A stretch of DNA of 64,000 nucleotides from NCBI GenBank assembly GCA_029858255.1, contig JAOUFJ010000005.1, positions 1 through 64,000 on the forward strand, given 5' to 3'. Below are positions 1-8,723 of the stretch, in pieces (the stretch's first letter is position 1; each line of letters opens with the position of its first letter). The notes beneath the pieces were generated by a model, which saw nothing but the letters and a program-made list of their open reading frames with translations, made no database searches and was not told the DNA's origin. The translations under genes and the position numbers were made by a program. Source of the stretch: a candidate division WOR-3 bacterium (GTDB lineage Bacteria > Hydrothermota > Tepidihabitantia > SM23-42).

Positions 1-68
1 AACGATACCGTCTGAACCGCAAAACTCATGGAGATCAGTAACGCTAATAAACACATCACCTTCTGCAT
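1..68 (-). CDS. Secreted C25-type peptidase paralog, N-terminus only (cut by window edge)
   Basis: The ATG (complement of 66-68) follows an AAGGGGG ribosome site. The 22 visible codons encode a signal peptide beginning MQKVMCLLALL and ending in an SFA-like cleavage motif. The 68 bases match the start of the C25-like gene at 4419-4486 at 60 of 68 positions by my count, so this is very likely a third tandem copy of that family. The rest of the gene lies outside the window. The function beyond secretion is inferred from the paralog. Confidence 0.75.
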   Translation of the reverse strand, partial: MQKVMCLLALLISMSFAVQTVS

Positions 69-161
69 ACTACCCCCTTATAAAAGATGGTTGTTCGGTC
101 TACAGTATCGAAATACGTATCGTCCCACGGTTTGGTCTACCGAAACCGTATACCGATGAAT

Positions 162-181
162 GAATCGCATTTCGCAACCGA
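162..181. repeat. TTCG/AACCG dispersed repeat, copy 1
   Basis: The block GAATCGCATTTCGCAACCGA recurs with two changes at 11768-11787 and in a more diverged form at 441-467. The surrounding 100 bases are rich in CGAAACCG-like words in all three places. No function is evident. Confidence 0.5.
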
Positions 182-325
182 TAACCTTAACCATCACTTT
201 TTCGAATATCTTGCTGCGTCGTGAACGAAATCGTATAAAAATACATTTTAAAAAGATCATTCGGGGCTAATATTAATCAAATTAGCTAATATTATTCTTA
301 GCCCTGCAATACATTCTATCACATA

Positions 326-353
326 ATTCTATATATAGGGAAAGGGTTGTCAA
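326..353 (-). promoter_or_regulatory. Sigma70-type promoter of the left-edge peptidase gene
   Basis: On the minus strand TTGACA (348-353), a 16 bp spacer and TAGAAT (326-331). The start codon is at 68, so the transcript would have a leader of roughly 250 nt. Confidence 0.7.
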
Positions 354-440
354 CCGACAAAGATGGGTAATGGGTAAATGGCTACGATGCCCGTTTCGTA
401 TAGTGGTAACTTCCTGCGGTATGAAACCGAGACCATGTTT

Positions 441-467
441 CGACAACGTACCGCTTTTCGAAACCGA
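441..467. repeat. TTCG/AACCG dispersed repeat, copy 2
   Basis: This matches 11761-11787 at 22 of 27 positions. Both begin CGACAACG and end in AACCGA. Confidence 0.5.
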
Positions 468-520
468 ATGACGCAGACAAATAGAATATCAGAAGTTGAA
501 AGGATATGAAGTTGAGAATT

Positions 521-619
521 AACGACAGTAACGGGATTAGCGAAAATAACGAAACTAACGGAAATAGCGAGATTAGCGAAATTAGCGGTATTAACGCGAA
601 TAACGAAAATAACGTTTCT
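521..619. repeat. Degenerate 9-bp tandem repeat, 11 units
   Basis: Eleven consecutive 9-base units of the form aRCGnnnnt, such as AACGAAAAT and AGCGAAATT, run without a break. An open frame crosses it (506-709) and would read as Asn/Ser/Glu/Gly/Ile triplets. That frame overlaps the end of the opposite gene and does not look like a real protein. Confidence 0.8.
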
Positions 620-635
620 ATTTGGTCTTTGGTTG

Positions 636-685
636 TTAGGGTGGGGCCGGGCTGCTGTATTCTAGCATCCCAACCCCAACCCTTA
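636..685. repeat. Inverted repeat of the peptidase-island family, copy a
   Basis: The left arm TTAGGGTGGGGCCGGGCTGCT pairs imperfectly with the right arm TAGCATCCCAACCCC..TTA. It sits about 12 bases beyond the stop of the C25-like gene, where a terminator or REP-like element would be expected. Confidence 0.65.
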
Positions 686-697
686 GACGATTATTTG

Positions 698-3600
698 TTA
701 CTTGAGTAGCACGGTCTTCTGTACATCCTGGTAGTCATCGGTGTCGAGACGGACAAAATAAACACCAGCCGGCACCTTACGGCCCAGATCATCACAACCA
801 TCCCACTGCACCGTATAATAACCCGCCGCCTGCATACCATCGGCAAAAGTCCGCACTAAACGACCCGCCGCATCATACATCACCAGCTCAACCACCGCCT
901 CACGCGCCAACTGATAACGAATACTCATCACCCGCAACACCGGATTCGGATAGACCGCAGCTAACGCCGTCCGTAAAGGCACACCCGCTAACTCCATACC
1001 TTCCTCAACACCCGGCATCACCGTAATCCCAAAAAAGTGCATGATCGAATCCAATAACACCGCCCGCGTCGACGGCACCGCACCATCCACTAACATCCCT
1101 AACTCAAACGACGTCCCAACCGTCCGATACGTACCCGCATCATTGGCCACCCCACAATTGTAGTTGTTGTTACCATCCCGGAAAACCAGAAAACCACTAC
1201 CCGTCGGATTGATATGATCCATCCAGTTGTTCTCACCCGCATAATTGAAATTCATCCCGGCCGTAAAAGTACCCGCCTCACCAAGCACCGGCCCCATATC
1301 ATCACTACCATCCGAAATCGCACTGATACCAAACAACGGACAGAAATTATAACCACCACCCAGCGGATCATAATACCAAACATCACCACCCTCAAGATAC
1401 ATCCGACCACCCTGAGTCTGGAGATAATTCACTAACGCGGCCGCCTCGGCACTGCCGCTGTTGATCACAAAATTGCTGGCATAAATACCAACACAAACAA
1501 AAACCGACTGGTATAAGATCAAATCCGGCGCCAACGACCCACCAATATCACCGGTATAACCCAAACCATCCAGGATCGAATACATGTTCTGACCCGGGGT
1601 CGGCGTCGGATCCGGATTCCAAATGTAGTAATGCTTCTTACCGATCACCAAACTGAACTCCAGGGTGTCAACATAAACCCCCGAAGTGATGACGACCTGA
1701 AAATCAGCCGCGGTCCCGATCGGCGTCAAACTGTCCGCCGTGATCGTATACGGATCCGCACTGTTGTTCGAAGTATCCCCCGGCGCAACATCGTCAAAGA
1801 TACCGACATTGTCATTTATCGTGACAAAACCTGAGGTTGTCATTAGCAGAGAAGTAACGTTGCTGGCAGCTGCGCCACCTTCGTTCTCGATGGTCACGAC
1901 AATGTCGACCGTTTCACCCGGATCCACTATCCCGTTGCCGCCATCGATGACCGTGGCACTCTGATAGGTCAAAACCGGCGCGTAGACCGTGACCGCCGGG
2001 TATGAAGTGAACATACTGTCATTGGTGTCACAGAAGTTTAGTGTGAAGTTGATCGTGTGGCCATTCGGGCAGCATGGAATAATACTGAAGTTGTAGTAAG
2101 GATTCGAGAGTATCGAATCATCCTGCGCAATATTGCCATACCAGCTCGAATCGGTTGTCAGAACAGCGCACGTATCGGAGACTTCGAGCATGCCGTAAAC
2201 GCTCTGGGCAGTACCGATGCCTACATTCTTCGCCCAGATGCCTAAGTCAATCGTTTCTCCGGGATTGACAATACCGTCGCCATTTCCACCTGTCGCGTCG
2301 TCAACTATACTTCCGATATATGTCACATAAGGATAAGTACTTGATACGATCGGGACATCTGCAGCATAGCGATAATGGTTTGCCTTTGTTACCGTGACGA
2401 TCATTGTATTTCCAGGATTCTGAGAAGGAATGGTGATCGCTTGTGGTGTGCCGGTTCCTTCCTCGACCGCGATGATCTCGCCGTTTACTGTCAGGGCGAT
2501 TACTGAACTATCATCTGCCGTCACGGTGAAGGATGTGACACCTCCTGCCAGCGTAGGTGCATGAGCGACCGTCAGGTTTTGTGGTATTTCGGAGTAGAGG
2601 ACGGAGAAGGCGTCGCCGTGGTGGTGGAAGAGATGGTAAGTGACGGTTTTAGAACTGGTGTTGTAGGGCCAGTTCGACTGCTGGAGGAAGTATTTACCCG
2701 AGGTCATGGCCATGCAAGGCAACAGGTCAGGCTGTCCGATCGGAATCTGCGGACCCATCACCGGATACGCCGGCATGAAATCAGGCCAGAGACAATCATA
2801 CGAGCCCCAAACATAGGTATCATTGACAAATGAATACGAGATCTCACTCGCCGCGTTCAAACCCATCGCACCATACTGAATCCTGTGAAACTTCTCGGTG
2901 AAACACTCGCTCGACCAGATATATTTGCCGGTCAAACAGTTGCTCGAATTGACAAACGTGTACATCGTGTTGGTCAAACTGCTGAGATTGGAATTCGTAT
3001 ACGACGGCTCACCCCAACCGGTCTCCATACCATGATCACGATGCTGCAGCAGGAAACAACCCGAATTGATCGCATTGGTGATACCGGTCGCCGAACCATT
3101 ATTCCACCAGGAAGCATCATAAGGATTGGTGTCCGGGATATAACCCAAACCAGCCGTGCCAAAATAGGCAACGATCATATAGGTGTTGGAATTCGATGAC
3201 CAGGGACCACCAACCGTCGGCGTACCCAGATAGACCGCGTACTGCCGGGCCGGATCCTTGCCCTGCTCATTGATAAAATAACCACGAATGATCTCACCGC
3301 AAAGCTGGAACCAACGTTCGGTCTGCCAGCCAACCGCCATCAAGGGATTGTTGTAGAAGTTGGCCGCAGTGTAAGGTTGACGCTCGTAGCTCAAAAACTT
3401 GTTGATCATCGTGCTCAACTGCGACTCGGATTGCGCACAGATCCGGGCATGATGCATGTCCGGCATATGATCGCTGTTGACATCCGCATACATGTTGTCC
3501 GAAGCAACCCCGCTTCCGTACATTTGCGTGGTGATGCCATACAGGTCGCCGGACGAAGGATAATCAGATAAGAGCAGGAAAGCCGCCGGCGCCGGATCCC

Positions 3601-4486
3601 AGGTCGCATAAGCAGTGTTCAGAAAACTTTCGATCGCACTCGCCGAACTGCCACCGACCTCGGTCAAGGTAAACACCTCGCAACTGATCCCCTGCAACTT
3701 ACGCCAGGCCTTGATCGTATCTGCCCAAGCCTCAAAGACCGGATCATCCGGGATAATGATCACATACTCCCAACCATCCCGGGCATTCACTCGCTCCGGC
3801 GCATAAAAATCAATCGGCGGCAATGACGCATAATTCAATAGATGACCCTGCAAGATCGGCTCCCAAAACCGACTGCGTAAACGATCCTCACCAAACCGAC
3901 CATTACCACCAACAAAATCAAGGCGAAAACGCAAATCCTTGTATACCACTAACTCCTTAGTCACCGGATTGTACTGAAACGGCGTCACATTCATGATCAC
4001 CACATCAACGCCACGGATCTGCATCGGCTCACTGACCAAGACCGGCGAGGCCGGGAAATAAGCATCCCGACCGTAAACCGCTAAATCCTTCTCATAACGC
4101 AACGGCTTATCATCGGTCTCCAAAGGAATATTCGGCGCCGGCAAGACCTCAACTCCATGGTAAACCTCGGTCCGATAATCCAATAACACAACCTCAGCCC
4201 GCGCACCCTGCGGGATCGCGACATAACGCGTCGCACCACCCAAACTGGGCGCCCCCGCCTGAGGAATATAAACCGAAGCCAAACCATAACTCTGCATCGG
4301 CACCCCATCAAGCTCCATATCCTCGATCAACATCTCATGAAGACTGAAAACAATCTCCAACCCAGCCCGCGTCTCAGACACCACGTTGAACTGAGGATAC
4401 TCACCCCAACTACCCTCAAACGATACCGTCTGAACCGCCATAGCCATGGAGATCAATAAAACTAATGAACACATCACCTTCTGCAT
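698..4486 (-). CDS. Secreted C25 (gingipain-like) cysteine peptidase with C-terminal sorting-type domain
   Basis: 1262 aa. The ATG at 4486 is preferred over an upstream in-frame start (4555) because AAGGAGG precedes it and it opens a signal peptide (cleavage near AMA, residue 17). Residues about 20-230 look like a C25 propeptide. The catalytic region has a nucleophile-elbow-like LLLSDYPSSG segment, then HRDHG (His485) and SSNCLTG (Cys517). The 32-residue His-Cys spacing is like that of gingipains. After it come Ig-like repeats with NGIVDPGET motifs, and the last about 85 residues form a FlgD-like / type A sorting domain (YPNP, YDAAGRLVR, PAGVYFVRL, ending KTVLLK). Likely role: extracellular protein degradation. 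Base composition changes sharply inside the gene (see findings). Cleavage specificity cannot be told. Confidence 0.85.
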   Translation of the reverse strand: MQKVMCSLVLLISMAMAVQTVSFEGSWGEYPQFNVVSETRAGLEIVFSLHEMLIEDMELDGVPMQSYGLASVYIPQAGAPSLGGATRYVAIPQGARAEVVLLDYRTEVYHGVEVLPAPNIPLETDDKPLRYEKDLAVYGRDAYFPASPVLVSEPMQIRGVDVVIMNVTPFQYNPVTKELVVYKDLRFRLDFVGGNGRFGEDRLRSRFWEPILQGHLLNYASLPPIDFYAPERVNARDGWEYVIIIPDDPVFEAWADTIKAWRKLQGISCEVFTLTEVGGSSASAIESFLNTAYATWDPAPAAFLLLSDYPSSGDLYGITTQMYGSGVASDNMYADVNSDHMPDMHHARICAQSESQLSTMINKFLSYERQPYTAANFYNNPLMAVGWQTERWFQLCGEIIRGYFINEQGKDPARQYAVYLGTPTVGGPWSSNSNTYMIVAYFGTAGLGYIPDTNPYDASWWNNGSATGITNAINSGCFLLQHRDHGMETGWGEPSYTNSNLSSLTNTMYTFVNSSNCLTGKYIWSSECFTEKFHRIQYGAMGLNAASEISYSFVNDTYVWGSYDCLWPDFMPAYPVMGPQIPIGQPDLLPCMAMTSGKYFLQQSNWPYNTSSKTVTYHLFHHHGDAFSVLYSEIPQNLTVAHAPTLAGGVTSFTVTADDSSVIALTVNGEIIAVEEGTGTPQAITIPSQNPGNTMIVTVTKANHYRYAADVPIVSSTYPYVTYIGSIVDDATGGNGDGIVNPGETIDLGIWAKNVGIGTAQSVYGMLEVSDTCAVLTTDSSWYGNIAQDDSILSNPYYNFSIIPCCPNGHTINFTLNFCDTNDSMFTSYPAVTVYAPVLTYQSATVIDGGNGIVDPGETVDIVVTIENEGGAAASNVTSLLMTTSGFVTINDNVGIFDDVAPGDTSNNSADPYTITADSLTPIGTAADFQVVITSGVYVDTLEFSLVIGKKHYYIWNPDPTPTPGQNMYSILDGLGYTGDIGGSLAPDLILYQSVFVCVGIYASNFVINSGSAEAAALVNYLQTQGGRMYLEGGDVWYYDPLGGGYNFCPLFGISAISDGSDDMGPVLGEAGTFTAGMNFNYAGENNWMDHINPTGSGFLVFRDGNNNYNCGVANDAGTYRTVGTSFELGMLVDGAVPSTRAVLLDSIMHFFGITVMPGVEEGMELAGVPLRTALAAVYPNPVLRVMSIRYQLAREAVVELVMYDAAGRLVRTFADGMQAAGYYTVQWDGCDDLGRKVPAGVYFVRLDTDDYQDVQKTVLLK

Positions 4487-4514
4487 CTTACCTCCTTGGA
4501 AAAGATGGTAATTG

Positions 4515-4570
4515 GGTTGGGGTTTGGACGCTAGAAACGATATGGAGTCCAGCATCCTAACCCTGACCCT
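4515..4570. repeat. Inverted repeat of the peptidase-island family, copy b
   Basis: GGGTTGGGGTTTGGACGCTAGA faces TCCAGCATCCTAACCCTGACCC, an imperfect palindrome of about 22 bp arms filling the gap between the two C25-like genes. Confidence 0.7.
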
Positions 4571-4584
4571 CAGACCATTAGTTG

Positions 4585-7500
4585 TTATTTCAAAAGAACT
4601 GTCTTCTGCACGCTCTGATAATTTTCGGCAGAGAATTTAATAAAATACACACCGGCCGGCACCTTGCGACCACGGTCATCAAAACCATGCCAGTTGACCG
4701 TGTAATAACCAGGCTCTCTGGATCCGTCGGCCAGCGTTGAAATCAAACGGCCTGCAGCATCATAAACGCGTAAACTTATATTACCCTGCGAAGCGACCTG
4801 GTAGGAAATCGACATGCTTCTCATGAACGGGTTTGGATGAAGCGTCATCATCTGTGTGCGGGTAGGTAAAATCCCTGATTTGCCGTATTCTTCGACTCCG
4901 GGTGTCGGTGCTATCGTCGTGTACAGTATCGCGAATGCGTCGGTGATCTCTACGGCCAGACTATCATAGTTGTTGTTGTAATTGTACTGAATACCTACTG
5001 TCTGCGGTTCATTTTCGATGCCTATGGTGACACTCGTAGATAGTTGCAGAGCGGTCAGGTACTGCACCAGTATTTCACCGTCTCCAGTCGGCGTCGGATT
5101 ATACACAGGATCGTACAGGATTATCTCGAAGGTCTCGTGGTGGCCGAGTGTTGGGTAATGCTCGATCATGTAGAATTCGACGATGAATCTGTGGTTTGCC
5201 GCGTCGTAGTAATAATAGATGTCGCCCGGCTGTCCTGTCGTGCCCGGTTCCAGATAATCCCAGATGCCCGCGATCATTGACGGCGGACCATCGATGTTGG
5301 GAATACTGGTGTTTGAGAAATCATAGGAATCTGTCGAATCCATGGAGATCCATCCGTTTGAGCATATCGATATCCGGTTGTAGTCATTTCCGTAGAAACG
5401 GAAAGTGAAAGGAAGATCAACGACAGCAGTCTGATTGCGGATCAGATCAAGTGAGACACCGGCGTTCGCAGTCTGTGTTGAGTCGATCGCAAACCAGCTG
5501 TAGGCAGGTGATTGGGCATGCGGACCGCCTGAATAGAACGCGTAGTAATAGTTCGTGTCGGTTGGCACAGAGCGACCGACGCGTATAGAAAAATCAAAGG
5601 TATCTGCGCATACACCAGCCTGAACGGCAACCGTGAAATTAACCAGTGTACCAAACGGAATACTGCTGGCGGCATAGACCGTGAACGGATCCGAACTGTT
5701 GGATCCGGTATTGCCGATGCCAATCGTGCCAAAACTGCCGCTATTGTCGGTAATACTGATACCTGACGAACTACTGCTTAGTGTCGCAGTCACATTTTCC
5801 GCATCCGCGCCACCTTCATTCAGTACCGTCACTACAAGGTCAGCGGTTTCGCTCGGGTCGAGAATGCCGTTGTTCCATGCACCACCTACCACACTCACGG
5901 ATTGGTAAGTCAACATCGGGGCGTAAACCGTGAATGAGGGGTTGTACGTCCATGTGCTGTCATTAGTATCATGTATTTCAAGGGCGCACTCTATTGTGTA
6001 GCCATTCGCGCAGTTATTCGCTATCGTGAATGAATAGTCCGGCGTTGAGCGGGCAGAATCGAATTCGGCAATCGTGCCATACCAGCTTGAATCGGCCGTT
6101 ATGTTGATATACGGGTCAGAGCTGTTCAGTAAACCCTGGACTGACTGAAGGGTCTGGGGTCCCATATTCTTTAGATAAACGCCGTAGCCGATCGTCTCGC
6201 CTGGGTTTATCTGGCCATTACTTCCGGCACCAGTAAGTAGTGTGGAAGCAACAGTGGGAAATCCGTAACTTGTCGGTACAACCGGGAGGTCAGCTTCATA
6301 ACGATAGTAGTTGAATTTTGTTATGGTAACCTTTACCACAGAACCCGCAGGCTGAGACGCGATGGAAATGTTGACTGGCGCGCCAGTTCCTTCGGCCACG
6401 CCAATGATCTCGCCATCCACGGTCAACGCGATTATCGCACTGTCATCAGCCGTCACCTGAAAACTCGTCGCGGATGTGAGTATTCTTGGTGCATGGCTGA
6501 CCGCAAGTGAAGTTGGGATCTCGGAATAAATCACATTAAAGGCGTCTCCATTATGATGGAACAGGTGGTAAGTGATCGTCTTCACCGATGGGCTCGAGGG
6601 CCAGTTTGACTGCTGCAAGAAGTATTTGCCCGAGGTCATTGCCATGCAAGGCCTCAGATTACTATAGCCCAGCACCTCGGTTCCGTACAACGGATAAGCC
6701 GGCATGAATTGAGGCCACATTGCATCGTACGAACCCCACACATAAGTGTCATTGACAAAAGAATAGCTCACTTCGGTAGCCGCATTGAGCCCAAGCGCGC
6801 CATGCTCCATGCGATGGAATGCTTCAGCAAAGCACGGGTTCGGTATCGTATAATTACCAGTGCAGCAATTGCTCGAATTAACGAATACATACATGTCATT
6901 GGTCAGTCCGCTAAGGTGACTAACGCCGTAATCCGGTTCACCCCAACCATACTCATAGCCATGGTCGCGGTGCTGCAGCAGGAATGCACCTGAATTGATC
7001 GCTGCGTTTATGCCGGGTGCCGAGCCGCCGCTCCACCAGTTGGCATCATATGGGTTGTACGTAGCAGGCAGCCAGCCGAGGTTATAGAAATAGCTTACCA
7101 CGGTTCCCGTATTGGCGGCGGTTGACCAGGGTCCACCGACAACGGGCGTACCTGAATAAATTGCATACTCGCGCACCGGGTTTTTGCCCAGTCCATTGAT
7201 CATAAATCCGCGCACTACCTCGCTGCATAGTTGGAACCACCGTTCGGTTTGCCAACCACACGCCATTAAGGGCTCGTCATAGAAATTCGCCGCGGTGTAG
7301 GGGTTACGTTCGTAACTCAGGAATTTATTGATCATCGTGCTCAGATGCGTTTCGTTCTGTGCGGTGATACGTGCGTGATGCATATCTGGCAAGTGATTAC
7401 CGTCGACGTCAGCATAAATGTTGTCAGAAGCGCAGGGACCGGGGTAGCCAGTATACATAGGCGCCAGTATGCCGTACGTTTCACCCGAACTGGGATAGTC

Positions 7501-8424
7501 AGATAGCAGTAAGAAAGCGACCGGTGCCGGGTTCCAAGTAGCGTACGCTGTGTTCAAGAAACTCTCGATCGCTGTAGTAGAACTGCCGCCTACTTCAGTA
7601 AGAGTGAATACTTCGCATGAAATGCCCTGCTGCTTGCGGAACAACTTGATAGTATCTGCCCATGCCTCAAATACCGGATCGTCCGGTACGATTATTATAT
7701 ATTCCCAGCCGTCGCGCGCATTGACTCGTTCTGGCGCGTAGAAATCGATCTTGGGCAGGGAACCGTAATTTATCAAGTGCCCCTGGAGGAGAGGTTCCCA
7801 GAAGCGACTGCGCAAGCGGTCATCGCCAAAGTGTCCGTTACCTCCGATGAAATCAACCTTCACTCTGATGTCTTTGTAGACTATCAATTCTTTTGTTACG
7901 GGATTATACTGGAACGGCGTAATCCCTAACGATACTACATCCACACCTCTGATCTTTTCCGGCGGCGAGAGAATCACCGGTGATTCAGGATACAGAGCAT
8001 TACGGTTGTAGATCGTCGTATTCTTCTCATATCGAAGCGGTGAATCATCGTTTTCACTCGGGATGTTTGGCGCCGGTACAACATCGACATTGTGATAAAC
8101 TTCGGTACGAGAGTTGATGATGGTGAATTGCGCCCTGGCACCCTGGGGAATAGCGATATAGCGTGCCGTGCCCGACAGGTTCGGGGCGCCTTCATCATTG
8201 AAAAGGAAGATGCCGGGAACACCGAAGTTTTTCATCATCACACCGTCGACCTCGATGTCTTCGATCACCAATTCACGAATACTAAATACTATTTCCATGC
8301 CAGATGGATTCTCTGAGACAACGTTGAAAAGGGGGTACTGTCCCCAGTTGTCCTCAAATGCTACTACTTCAGCCGCAGTGGCTATGCTGACCATTGCAAC
8401 CATTAAGATCATAAAGCCTTTCAT
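4585..8424 (-). CDS. Secreted C25 (gingipain-like) cysteine peptidase, second full paralog
   Basis: 1279 aa from the ATG at 8424, preceded by AAGGAGG; an upstream in-frame start at 8487 has no ribosome site. Signal peptide of about 18 residues. The first about 900 residues align throughout with the neighbour at 698-4486, with catalytic HRDHG (His488) and SSNCCTG (Cys520) at the same 32-residue spacing. The region before the tail differs: instead of the neighbour's module it carries a 200-residue beta-rich segment (YYYAFYSGG, FTFRFYGNDY, ICSNGW, PTPTGDGEI) that closely matches the M28 peptidase at 8724-11675. It ends in the same FlgD-like domain (HPNPF, YDAAGRLIS, PAGVYFIKF, KTVLLK). Probably cotranscribed with the downstream paralog. 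Confidence 0.85.
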   Translation of the reverse strand: MKGFMILMVAMVSIATAAEVVAFEDNWGQYPLFNVVSENPSGMEIVFSIRELVIEDIEVDGVMMKNFGVPGIFLFNDEGAPNLSGTARYIAIPQGARAQFTIINSRTEVYHNVDVVPAPNIPSENDDSPLRYEKNTTIYNRNALYPESPVILSPPEKIRGVDVVSLGITPFQYNPVTKELIVYKDIRVKVDFIGGNGHFGDDRLRSRFWEPLLQGHLINYGSLPKIDFYAPERVNARDGWEYIIIVPDDPVFEAWADTIKLFRKQQGISCEVFTLTEVGGSSTTAIESFLNTAYATWNPAPVAFLLLSDYPSSGETYGILAPMYTGYPGPCASDNIYADVDGNHLPDMHHARITAQNETHLSTMINKFLSYERNPYTAANFYDEPLMACGWQTERWFQLCSEVVRGFMINGLGKNPVREYAIYSGTPVVGGPWSTAANTGTVVSYFYNLGWLPATYNPYDANWWSGGSAPGINAAINSGAFLLQHRDHGYEYGWGEPDYGVSHLSGLTNDMYVFVNSSNCCTGNYTIPNPCFAEAFHRMEHGALGLNAATEVSYSFVNDTYVWGSYDAMWPQFMPAYPLYGTEVLGYSNLRPCMAMTSGKYFLQQSNWPSSPSVKTITYHLFHHNGDAFNVIYSEIPTSLAVSHAPRILTSATSFQVTADDSAIIALTVDGEIIGVAEGTGAPVNISIASQPAGSVVKVTITKFNYYRYEADLPVVPTSYGFPTVASTLLTGAGSNGQINPGETIGYGVYLKNMGPQTLQSVQGLLNSSDPYINITADSSWYGTIAEFDSARSTPDYSFTIANNCANGYTIECALEIHDTNDSTWTYNPSFTVYAPMLTYQSVSVVGGAWNNGILDPSETADLVVTVLNEGGADAENVTATLSSSSSGISITDNSGSFGTIGIGNTGSNSSDPFTVYAASSIPFGTLVNFTVAVQAGVCADTFDFSIRVGRSVPTDTNYYYAFYSGGPHAQSPAYSWFAIDSTQTANAGVSLDLIRNQTAVVDLPFTFRFYGNDYNRISICSNGWISMDSTDSYDFSNTSIPNIDGPPSMIAGIWDYLEPGTTGQPGDIYYYYDAANHRFIVEFYMIEHYPTLGHHETFEIILYDPVYNPTPTGDGEILVQYLTALQLSTSVTIGIENEPQTVGIQYNYNNNYDSLAVEITDAFAILYTTIAPTPGVEEYGKSGILPTRTQMMTLHPNPFMRSMSISYQVASQGNISLRVYDAAGRLISTLADGSREPGYYTVNWHGFDDRGRKVPAGVYFIKFSAENYQSVQKTVLLK

Positions 8425-8451
8425 CAAACCTCCTTCAAACAATATAGTTAT

Positions 8452-8504
8452 TGGGTTAAGGTTGGGATGCTGGAGAAAAATCCACATCCCAAATCCTCAG
8501 CCCA
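8452..8504. repeat. Inverted repeat of the peptidase-island family, copy c
   Basis: TGGGTTAAGGTTGGGATGCTGG opposes CCACATCCCAAATCCTCAGCCCA. It lies in the 5' leader of the C25-like gene rather than after it, which argues against a simple terminator role. Confidence 0.65.
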
Positions 8505-8593
8505 TCTCTCTTTTAATAAAATACCGTATTCTGATTACATTCTGGCTGTGCAGCCCTCGCTAGAACATACCTCTTAAGTCTATTTAATCTATT

Positions 8594-8621
8594 ATTCTAC
8601 TTCCTCATTCTGATTTGTCAA
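8594..8621 (-). promoter_or_regulatory. Promoter of the C25-like pair
   Basis: Minus strand TTGACA (8616-8621), 16 bp, TAGAAT (8594-8599). The leader to the ATG at 8424 is about 165 nt and contains inverted repeat c. Confidence 0.7.
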
Positions 8622-8641
8622 CACGTAAAAATATGGTTAGC

Positions 8642-8710
8642 GGGTTGGGGTTGAGAGGCTAGACGCTAACAACGGATATTTTGTATATAGTCCCAGCATC
8701 CCAACCCTTA
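8642..8710. repeat. Inverted repeat of the peptidase-island family, copy d
   Basis: GGGTTGGGGTTGAGAGGCTAGA faces CCCAGCATCCCAACCC just beyond the stop of the M28 gene. Confidence 0.65.
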
Positions 8711-8723
8711 GAACCATTTATTA

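Larger units (their letters stand above)
69..697. other. Long intergenic region with promoter, hairpin and several repeats
   Basis: No convincing gene. From left to right it holds a long leader of the left-edge gene containing TTCG/AACCG-rich repeat blocks (about 90-240), a hairpin (GGGCTAA/TTAGCCC arms, about 264-304), a minus-strand promoter (326-353), a second TTCG/AACCG block (about 390-470), a 9-bp tandem repeat (521-619) and an inverted repeat (636-685) next to the stop codon of the following gene. Confidence 0.7.
8425..8723. other. Leader and spacer between C25-like and M28 genes
   Basis: No gene seen. It holds inverted repeat c (8452-8504), the minus-strand promoter (8594-8621) for the C25-like gene and inverted repeat d (8642-8710). 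Confidence 0.7.

Noticed and set aside
521-619. Possible CRISPR-like array
   Set aside because: Repeat unit is only 9 bases with no spacers and no cas genes nearby.
506-709. 67-codon plus-strand frame over the 9-bp repeat
   Set aside because: Its repetitive Asn/Ser/Glu content comes from the tandem repeat, and its end overlaps the 3' end of the opposite peptidase gene. The AAAGGA before its ATG is weak evidence on its own.
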